This document shows, one piece after another, positions 57,646-64,000 of a DNA stretch of 64,000 bases. The first letter of the stretch is position 1. Each line of letters begins with the position of its first letter. Made by a program: the position numbers and the translations under genes. This DNA comes from Siccirubricoccus phaeus (lineage in GTDB: Bacteria > Pseudomonadota > Alphaproteobacteria > Acetobacterales > Acetobacteraceae): NCBI RefSeq assembly GCF_008360935.1, contig NZ_SRXO01000001.1, positions 529,000 to 592,999 of the forward strand, read 5' to 3'. The notes beneath the pieces are model-generated. The model did not search any database and was not told the origin of the DNA. It saw nothing but the letters and a program-made list of their open reading frames with translations.

Positions 57646-58901
57646 GCGCGGGCACGGCGCCGCCGGAAGCCGCGCTGCGGCCCGTGGCGGCGGCGCTGGG
57701 CCCGGCTTTCGGCGGCTTCCTGCGCGGGGTGGCGGAAACGGCACGGGCGCGTGGGGCGCCGGCGGTCTGGTTCCTCTCCGGCGAGGGGCAGTGGTTCGCC
57801 GCCACCTATGCGCGGCTCTGCGCCGCGCTGGGCGGCGGCTTCCCGCCGGCGCGGCACCTCGCCATCAGCCGCCGCGCCAGCTTCCTGCCGAGCCTGGAGC
57901 GGCTGGACCGCGGCGCGCTGGCGCCGCTGCTGGCGCAATACACCAGCGCCAGCCTGGGCGGCGTGCTGGCCAGCCTCGGCCTTGCGCTGCCGGCGGCGGC
58001 GCTGGCCGCCGGCGGGCTCGACCCGGCGCAGCCCTGGGCGGAGCAGGCCGCGCGGGCGCTTGCCCTGCCGGCGCTGCGGGACGCGGCGGAGGCACGGCGC
58101 GCGGCGCAGCGGGCACTGCTGCTGCGCTTCCTGGCGCAGCAGGGCTTCCCCGCGGCGGGCGAGGCGCTGGTGGCCGATATCGGCTGGCGCGGCTCGATCC
58201 AGGACAATCTCTGCCGGCTGCTGCCGGCGCTGCGCCTGCATGGCTGCTATTTCCTGCTGCTGCCGGGCTTCTCGCCGGCGCCGGCCAATGCCACGCGGCA
58301 GAGCTTCCTGCTGCCGCCGGGGCCGCGCGAGGCGCGGCGGCTGCGCTTCGGCGCCCCGCTCGAACTCGCCGTGGGGGGTGAGGGCGGCAGCGTCATCGGC
58401 TACGCGGCCGCGGGCAGCGGCGCCGCGCCGGTGGCCGGGCCGCCGCCCGCCTGCCCGCCCGCCGCGCGCCGCGCTCTCGCCGGCTTCCGCGCCGCGCTGG
58501 CGGAAGCGGCGGTGGCGCGGCAAGCCAGGCCGGAGGTGGCGCTGCGCGACACGCTGCGCTTCCTCGAACATCCGCCGCGCGCCTTCGCCGCGCTCTACTT
58601 CGCGCATGAGCGGGATGAGCGCTACGGCACCGGGCGCAGCCACCTGGCCGCGGCGCCACTCAAGGCCGGGGCGCTGCTGTCGGCGGTTGGCCAGGCAGGG
58701 GCGCGCCGGCGCCTGGGCCTGGCGCTGGCGGAGAGCGGCTGGCCCTGGGCGCTGCTGCAGCGCGACCTGCCCTGGCTGCTGCCGCTGCTGCGCCCGGTGC
58801 TGATGCGGCTGGACCCGCGGCTGGAAAACGCTCCGCGCATGCTGGGCGCCGCCACCAGCCGCGCCGCCCCGGGCGGCCGCGCGGTGGAATGGGCAAGGTA
58901 G
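57642..58901 (+). CDS. HAD-less paralogue of the COG5610 C-terminal domain
   Basis: A 419-residue protein that aligns by eye with residues about 290-700 of the HAD protein two genes upstream. Shared blocks are VWFLSGEGQWFAATYARL (vs FLAREGQ), HLAISRRASFLPSLERL (vs LLASRRACYIASL), SLGGVLASLGL (vs SLGEFLASLRI) and DIGWRGSIQDNLCRLL (vs DVGWKGTIQD). It has no HAD domain; residue R of REGQ is G here. This split form suggests the second domain has its own activity. No signal peptide. It ends the operon and overlaps the preceding gene by ATGA. Confidence 0.82.
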   Translation: MSAGTAPPEAALRPVAAALGPAFGGFLRGVAETARARGAPAVWFLSGEGQWFAATYARLCAALGGGFPPARHLAISRRASFLPSLERLDRGALAPLLAQYTSASLGGVLASLGLALPAAALAAGGLDPAQPWAEQAARALALPALRDAAEARRAAQRALLLRFLAQQGFPAAGEALVADIGWRGSIQDNLCRLLPALRLHGCYFLLLPGFSPAPANATRQSFLLPPGPREARRLRFGAPLELAVGGEGGSVIGYAAAGSGAAPVAGPPPACPPAARRALAGFRAALAEAAVARQARPEVALRDTLRFLEHPPRAFAALYFAHERDERYGTGRSHLAAAPLKAGALLSAVGQAGARRRLGLALAESGWPWALLQRDLPWLLPLLRPVLMRLDPRLENAPRMLGAATSRAAPGGRAVEWAR

Positions 58902-58921
58902 TCCGCGCGTCATCGGTGCTG

Positions 58922-59250
58922 AAGCGGCTTCACCTCGCCTGCGCTCGGTGAAACCGCTTTAGTGGCCCGAGAACGAAGTCCTACGGACATCGTTCTCGGG
59001 CCACTAGCCTTGGTTTCCAGTGGCCTGCTCGTCCGCGACGTTCGCTGGAAATCCAGCGAACTTCGCGGGCAGGACATTAGCTTTTTGTTTTGTTGCAGTT
59101 CCCGTCGTCCGGCGATTCCGCCGGACTTGCAAATGCTCCAGCCGAAGCGGCGGGGTGGGCTGCGCTCCGCTCACCCACCCCGCTTCGGCCATTTGTCTGA
59201 TCGCGTGATTCGCGCCTTTCAGTAAGTCCATATCAGGCGATCACGCTCCC
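58922..59250. repeat. Mosaic repeat block after the glycan operon
   Basis: In order: an R2-type hairpin (58922-58958, AGCGGTTTC-like arms); R1 copy G (58959-59080); R3 (T-rich stretch and TCCGGCGATTCCGCCGGA, about 59081-59145); a hairpin with CCGAAGCGG/CCGCTTCGG arms (59150-59188); and a final R2-like part ending GGCGATCACGCTCCC. It shows that R1, R2 and R3 combine as modules. Confidence 0.8.
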
Positions 59251-59883
59251 AGCAGCCCGGCCTCGCCCGGCAGCCCGGCCTCGCACGGGGCTTCCGGGCG
59301 GCGAAGACGGCGACATCCCGGAGCGGATTCTTCCGGTCCGGCGCGATGGCGGCGCGTGGTCGCCGGCCCGTGGCGGCACCCTTCATGCCTCGCCGGGGCT
59401 GCGCACCTGCATGCCGGGAGGAGCCGGCATATGCCGGGGCGGTCCGGCCGCGACCGGACGCGGAGGCGCCCGGTGCAAGGCAGGCAACCTTGCCGATCGG
59501 GGATGCGTTGATCGGCGAACCGCCCGGCTTCGGGGCGGCGCCAGCTGGCGAGGTGTTCCGCGCCGTCCCGAGGCGGAGGCGAGGACGGCCGGCGCGGCCT
59601 GGGAGGATACGGCCCCGGAGCAAGGCATGCGCGCCCGCACAAGGTCGTCCACAGGGAGGCGGCGGATGGCACGAAGCGCCCGGGAACAGCCTGCGGCGTG
59701 GGAAGGCCGGCCATCCGGCTTCGTCCAGGCGCGCGGCATCGCGGGGGATTCCACGGCGTGGGGCAGGCAGCCCCGGCCGGAAGGCCGACCGGCTGCGCGG
59801 CGCTCCGCCGCCTGGCCCGCACAGGGCGTCGCGACGAAAGCAGGGCAGGACAGTTTGAGGCCACAGCCATCGGGAGCATGCAG
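59251..59883. other. Gene-free interval before the oxidoreductase operon
   Basis: No gene is recognised. Several long open frames on both strands are low-complexity Arg/Pro/Gly-rich shadows typical of non-coding high-GC DNA. A promoter for the operon is expected here but not visible. Confidence 0.5.
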
Positions 59884-60525
59884 ATGCAGGAACCGAGAGC
59901 CAGCGACATCGGCCGGCGCGACGTGATGCGGACGGCCGGCGCCTGCGCCGCCGCGGCAGGCCTGCCGCCGGCCGCCACCGCCCAGATCCAGCCCAGCGAG
60001 AGCGAGGAGGTGCGAATGGCCAGCGTGTCATTCCAGGTGAACGGGCAGGCCCATAGCCTCGAACTCGATACGCGGACGACGCTGCTCGACGCGCTGCGCG
60101 ATCACCTCCACCTCACCGGCTCGAAGAAGGGCTGCGACCACGGCCAGTGCGGGGCCTGCACCCTCATCGTCGATGGGCGGCGGATCAATTCCTGCCTGAG
60201 CCTCGCGGTGATGCATGAGGGGAGCAGCATCACCACCATCGAAGGGCTGGGCCAGCCGGACTCCCTGCACCCGCTGCAGGCCGCCTTCGTCCAGCATGAC
60301 GGCTATCAGTGCGGCTACTGCACGCCCGGCCAGATCTGCTCCGGCGTCGCGGTGTTCGAGGAAGTCCGGGCCGGCATCCCGAGCCATGTCACGCCCGATC
60401 TGATGGCGCCGGCAGCGCTGACGGCGGCGGAGCTGCGCGAGCGCATGAGCGGCAATATCTGCCGCTGCGGCGCCTATTCCAACATCCTCGAGGCCATGCT
60501 CGAGGTCGCCGGGAGGCAGGGATGA
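59884..60525 (+). CDS. PaoA-like [2Fe-2S] subunit of Mo aldehyde oxidoreductase
   Basis: A 213-residue iron-sulfur subunit of the xanthine oxidase family. A Tat-type signal ([20 protein letters not shown]) heads the protein, so the assembled complex should be exported folded. The plant-type cluster is [21 protein letters not shown], and the second is [12 protein letters not shown] plus [12 protein letters not shown]. Length matches E. coli PaoA (about 229). The start at 59884 is set by GGGAG at 7-nt spacing; an ATG at 59878 is too close to it. Its stop overlaps the FAD-subunit start. Periplasmic aldehyde detoxification is the likely role; substrate unknown. Confidence 0.9.
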   Translation: MQEPRASDIGRRDVMRTAGACAAAAGLPPAATAQIQPSESEEVRMASVSFQVNGQAHSLELDTRTTLLDALRDHLHLTGSKKGCDHGQCGACTLIVDGRRINSCLSLAVMHEGSSITTIEGLGQPDSLHPLQAAFVQHDGYQCGYCTPGQICSGVAVFEEVRAGIPSHVTPDLMAPAALTAAELRERMSGNICRCGAYSNILEAMLEVAGRQG

Positions 60526-61472
60526 AGCCCTTCACCTATGAGCGCGCCCGCAGCCCGGCCGAAGCCGCGGCGGCCGTCGTCCGCCAACCCGGCGCCAAAT
60601 TCATCGCCGGCGGCACCAATCTGCTGGACCTGATGAAGCTGCAGATCGAGACGCCGACGCATCTCGTCGACGTGAACGGGCTGCAGCTCGACCGGATCGA
60701 GCCCCTGCCCGAGGGCGGGCTGCGCATCGGCGCGCTGGTGCGGAACACCGATCTGGCGGCGGATGAGCGGGTGCGGCGGGATTACGCCGTGCTCGCCCGT
60801 GCGCTGCTCGCCGGTGCCTCCGGCCAATTGCGCAACAAGGCGACGACCGCCGGCAATTTGCTGCAGCGGACGCGCTGCCCCTATTTCTACGACCCGGCGC
60901 AGCCCTGCAACAAGCGCCGGCCGGGCTCGGGCTGTTCCGCCATCGGCGGGGTCAGCCGGCAGCTTGCCGTGATCGGCGCCAGCGAGGCCTGCATCGCCAC
61001 CAACCCGTCTGACATGGCGGTGGCCATGCGGGTGCTGGACGCGCAGGTGGAGACGGTGAAGCCGGATGGCGCGACGCGCCGCATCCCGATCGCCGAATTC
61101 CACCTGCTGCCGGGCGAGACGCCGCAGACCGAGACGGTGCTGGAACCGGGCGAGCTGATCACCGCCGTGACCCTGCCGCCGCCGGCGGGCGGGCGGCATT
61201 TCTATTGCAAGGTGCGGGACCGTGCCTCCTACGCCTTCGCCCTCGTCTCGGTGGCGGCGATCGTCCAGAAGGACGGCACCGGCCGGGTGGCGCTGGGCGG
61301 CGTCGCCCACAAGCCCTGGCGCGTCGAGGCGGCGGAGGAAGCCCTGCCCCGCGGCGCCGCGGCGGTGACGGAAAGGCTGCTCGCCGGGGCCAGGCCGGCG
61401 CCTGACAACGCCTTCAAGCTGCCCCTCGCCGAACGCACGCTCGGCGCGGTGCTGGCGGCGGCGAGGAGCTGA
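60522..61472 (+). CDS. PaoB-like FAD subunit with four-Cys insert
   Basis: A 316-residue FAD-binding subunit. FAD motifs are [15 protein letters not shown] and [13 protein letters not shown]. The insert carries C119, C129, C138 and C157, matching the position of the extra [4Fe-4S] cluster in E. coli PaoB and 4-hydroxybenzoyl-CoA reductase. Length equals E. coli PaoB (318). It lacks its own signal and would be carried out with the Tat-tagged small subunit. The ATG overlaps the previous stop (ATGA). Confidence 0.92.
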   Translation: MKPFTYERARSPAEAAAAVVRQPGAKFIAGGTNLLDLMKLQIETPTHLVDVNGLQLDRIEPLPEGGLRIGALVRNTDLAADERVRRDYAVLARALLAGASGQLRNKATTAGNLLQRTRCPYFYDPAQPCNKRRPGSGCSAIGGVSRQLAVIGASEACIATNPSDMAVAMRVLDAQVETVKPDGATRRIPIAEFHLLPGETPQTETVLEPGELITAVTLPPPAGGRHFYCKVRDRASYAFALVSVAAIVQKDGTGRVALGGVAHKPWRVEAAEEALPRGAAAVTERLLAGARPAPDNAFKLPLAERTLGAVLAAARS

Positions 61473-61475
61473 GCC

Positions 61476-63686
61476 ATGAAATTCGACACCCCCGCCACCA
61501 CCAACCCCATCGACCGGCTGCAGATCGTCGGCCAGCCGCATGACCGCATCGACGGCCGGTACAAGGTCACCGGCACCGTGTCCTATGCCTATGAGCATCA
61601 CGAGGTCGCGCCGAACGCCGCCTATGGCTACCCCGTCGGCGCGACCATCGCGAAGGGCCACATCCGCGCCATGCGCACCGAGGCGGCGCGGCGCGCGCCC
61701 GGCGTGCTCGCCATCGTCACGGCCGAGAATGCCGGTAAATTGGAGAAAGCCGGCCGCAACACGGCGAAGCTGCTCGGCGGCCCGGAGATCGACCATTACC
61801 ACCAGGCGATCGCCGTGGTCGTCGCCGAGAGCTTCGAGCAGGCGCGCGCCGCCGCCGCCCTGATCGAGGTGGAGTATGCCGAGGCGCCGGGCCGCTTCAG
61901 CCTGGCGGCGGAGAAGGGCGCGGCCAAGCCGGCGGACAGCGATGTCGGCGGCCCGGCCGAGACGGCGGTCGGCGATTTCGCCGGCGCCTTCGCGCGCGCC
62001 CCGGTGCGGCTGGACGAGACCTACACCACGCCCGACGAATCGCATGTGGCCATGGAGCCGCACGCCTCGATGGCGGTGTGGGAGGGGGAGTCCCTCACGC
62101 TCTGGACCTCGAACCAGATGATCAATTGGGGCAGGATGGATCTCGCCAAGACGCTCGGCCTCCCGGAGGAACGAGTGAGGGTCATCTCGCCCTTCATCGG
62201 CGGCGGCTTCGGCTCCAAGCTCTTCCTGCGCAGCGACGCGCTGCTCGCCGCGCTGGGGGCCAGGGCGGCGGGGCGCCCGGTGAAGATCGCGCTGCCGCGG
62301 CCGCTCGCGGTCAACAACACGACGCACCGGCCAGCAACCATCCAGCGCGTCCGCATCGGCGCGGAGCAGGATGGGCGGATCACGGCGATCGGGCATGAGA
62401 GCTGGTCCGGCGACCTGCCGGATGGCGGCCCGGAGACTGCGGTGAACCAGACCCGCCTGCTCTATGCCGGCGCCCATCGCATGACTGCGACGCGCCTTGC
62501 CACGCTCGATCTGCCCGAGGGCAATGCGATGCGCGCGCCCGGCGAGGCGCCCGGCATGATGGTGCTGGAAATCGCCATGGATGAGATGGCGGAGAAGCTC
62601 GGCATCGACCCGGTGCAGTTCCGCGTGCTGAACGACACCCAGCAGGATCCGGAGAACCCGTCCCGGCCCTTCTCGCGGCGACAGCTTGTCGCCTGCTGCC
62701 GGATGGGCGCGGAACGCTTCGGCTGGGAGCGGCGGAGTGCCCGGCCTGGCCAGCGCCGCGAGGGGAATTGGCTGGTCGGGCTCGGCATGGCGGCGGGATT
62801 CCGCAACAACCTGCTGACGCCCTCCGGCGCGCGGGTACGGCTGGAGGAACCGGGCATCGTCATCGTCGAGACCGACATGACCGATATCGGCACCGGCAGC
62901 TACACCATCCTGGCGCAGACCGCGGCGGAGATGATGGGCGTGCCGATGGAGCAGGTCAGGGTCCGGCTGGGGGATTCCGCCTTTCCCGTCTCCGCCGGCT
63001 CCGGCGGCCAATGGGGTGCGAACAACGCCACCTCCGGCGTCTACGCCGCCTGCGTGAAGCTGCGCGAGGCGGTGACGCGGAAGCTGGGCGTCAATGCCGC
63101 CGATGCGGTGTTCGAGCATGGCGAGGTGCGCAGCGGCGGCCGCAGCCTGCCCTTGCGCCAGGCGGTGGCCGAGGGGCCGCTCACCGGCGAGGACAAGATC
63201 GAGTATGGCGACCTGGCGAAGACGCACCAGCAATCCACCTTCGCCGCCCATTTCGTGGAGGTGGGCGTGGATGCCGCGACAGCGGAGATCCGGGTCCGGC
63301 GGATGCTGGCGGTGTGTGCCGCCGGCCGCATCCTGAACCCGAAGACGGCGCGCAGCCAGGTGATCGGCGCGATGACGATGGGGGTGGGTGCGGCGCTGAT
63401 GGAGGAGCTGGCCGTCGATCCGCGGCGGGGCTTCTTCGTCAACCACGACCTGGCGCTGTACGAGGTGCCGGTGCATGCCGACATCCCGCATCAGGAAGTG
63501 GTCTTCCTCGAGGATGACGACCCGATCTCCTCGCCGATGAAGGCGAAGGGCGTCGGCGAGCTGGGGCTGTGCGGTGTGGGCGCAGCGGTGGCCAATGCGG
63601 TGTACAACGCGACCGGAATCCGGGTGCGGGATTACCCGGTCACGCTGGATAAGCTGCTGACCCGGTTGCCGGCGGCGACAGGGTAG
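61476..63686 (+). CDS. PaoC-like molybdenum cofactor subunit
   Basis: A 736-residue Mo subunit of the xanthine oxidase family, size as E. coli PaoC (732). Cofactor-contact motifs are IGGGFGSKLFLRSDA and MRAPGEAPGMM. The catalytic Glu is in GVGELGLCGVGAA near the C-terminus. It should bind molybdopterin-cytosine dinucleotide and hydroxylate aldehydes to acids, passing electrons through the FAD and FeS subunits. It starts 3 nt after the FAD subunit gene ends. A maturation factor (PaoD/XdhC type) is not in the window. Confidence 0.93.
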   Translation: MKFDTPATTNPIDRLQIVGQPHDRIDGRYKVTGTVSYAYEHHEVAPNAAYGYPVGATIAKGHIRAMRTEAARRAPGVLAIVTAENAGKLEKAGRNTAKLLGGPEIDHYHQAIAVVVAESFEQARAAAALIEVEYAEAPGRFSLAAEKGAAKPADSDVGGPAETAVGDFAGAFARAPVRLDETYTTPDESHVAMEPHASMAVWEGESLTLWTSNQMINWGRMDLAKTLGLPEERVRVISPFIGGGFGSKLFLRSDALLAALGARAAGRPVKIALPRPLAVNNTTHRPATIQRVRIGAEQDGRITAIGHESWSGDLPDGGPETAVNQTRLLYAGAHRMTATRLATLDLPEGNAMRAPGEAPGMMVLEIAMDEMAEKLGIDPVQFRVLNDTQQDPENPSRPFSRRQLVACCRMGAERFGWERRSARPGQRREGNWLVGLGMAAGFRNNLLTPSGARVRLEEPGIVIVETDMTDIGTGSYTILAQTAAEMMGVPMEQVRVRLGDSAFPVSAGSGGQWGANNATSGVYAACVKLREAVTRKLGVNAADAVFEHGEVRSGGRSLPLRQAVAEGPLTGEDKIEYGDLAKTHQQSTFAAHFVEVGVDAATAEIRVRRMLAVCAAGRILNPKTARSQVIGAMTMGVGAALMEELAVDPRRGFFVNHDLALYEVPVHADIPHQEVVFLEDDDPISSPMKAKGVGELGLCGVGAAVANAVYNATGIRVRDYPVTLDKLLTRLPAATG

Positions 63687-63875
63687 GAGGAGCGGGAGGC
63701 GGCGCTGGGCTTCGGGCGTTGTGCTGCGTCCTGGGGCCTTGGTGTTGGTTTTTGTGGCTTGATGTGGCGAGGGGGTTGAGCGCCTTCGGCCCTTACGCCT
63801 GGCGCCCGGTCCTGGAATTGCTGAGTGGCCCGGCGATGTCGTCGGGGCGCTTGCGCTGGTTGGGCGGAGCGAGGG
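63687..63875. other. Short interval between the Mo subunit gene and tRNA
   Basis: No gene is recognised; a 65-codon open frame at 63719-63916 runs into the tRNA and is not credible. Confidence 0.5.
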
Positions 63876-63949
<74 letters not shown>

Positions 63950-64000
63950 GTGGTGTGGTGTGTGGCAGGTGGGTTTTCCGAGGATCCGGCGAGGTGGCCC

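Noticed and set aside
59219..60031. Long minus-strand open frame before and across the PaoA-like gene.
   Set aside because: Arg/Pro/Ala-rich shadow typical of GC-rich DNA; it overlaps a well-supported gene.

Overview
The window is very GC-rich chromosomal DNA (around 70% or more by eye) with dense, mostly two-direction gene packing. The gene content suggests an Acetobacteraceae/Rhodospirillales alphaproteobacterium, Roseomonas-like: orphan Bug/TctC-type solute receptors, several CaiB/BaiF CoA-transferases and crotonases, Ku plus LigD end joining, Bpt leucyl transferase, an ExoD protein, and an initiator tRNA with an A29:U41 pair. This assignment is inference from gene content; no rRNA or marker gene was available to test it.

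Layout. 0.1-6.3 kb: an alpha/beta hydrolase, a CaiB CoA-transferase and malonyl-CoA decarboxylase (minus strand), then a divergent aldehyde dehydrogenase. 6.4-12.1 kb: Ku and LigD (translationally coupled, with a repeat-expanded LigD linker) and an MFS carrier. 13.3-21 kb: a zinc alcohol dehydrogenase, a penicillin-acylase-family hydrolase, Bpt, a hypothetical protein, a small lipoprotein and an MFS exporter; three genes here end in a TAG supplied by the same dispersed repeat. 21-24 kb: CaiB CoA-transferase, enoyl-CoA hydratase, ExoD. 24.7-29.8 kb: a GldA/GldF/GldG-like ABC operon with a DUF4340 protein and a Nudix hydrolase, preceded by three tandem 59-bp hairpin units. 30-45 kb: metabolic and cell-wall genes (DUF924, 2-hydroxyacid dehydrogenase, M20 peptidase, two Bug receptors, two crotonases, RlpA/SPOR lipoprotein, MltB-type transglycosylase, MmgE/PrpD protein) and a lower-GC ankyrin-repeat gene.

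45.8-58.9 kb is the most distinctive part: an RTX protein with 111-residue super-repeats, followed by a tightly packed six-gene glycan/surface-polymer operon. It encodes a GT4 glycosyltransferase, a methyltransferase with a long coiled coil, a 1,109-residue protein that appears to combine GT2, GT4, SPASM-like and radical-SAM parts in that order, a COG5610-type HAD protein, another GT4-like transferase, and a free-standing paralogue of the HAD protein's C-terminal domain. Four of the five internal junctions overlap and the fifth is 3 nt apart. I consider this the best candidate for an undescribed system.

59.9-63.7 kb carries a PaoABC-like periplasmic molybdenum aldehyde oxidoreductase with a Tat signal and a four-cysteine insert in the FAD subunit. 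An initiator tRNA-Met closes the window.

Intergenic DNA is dominated by a few dispersed repeat families, named R1-R5 here. R1 is about 120 bp, has CTAG at both ends and looks like a MITE. R2 consists of hairpins bounded by CTAG. R3 is a hairpin with a CCGGCG/CGCCGG stem. R4 and R5 are 3'-end hairpins that probably act in termination. They abut, share junctions and form mosaics.
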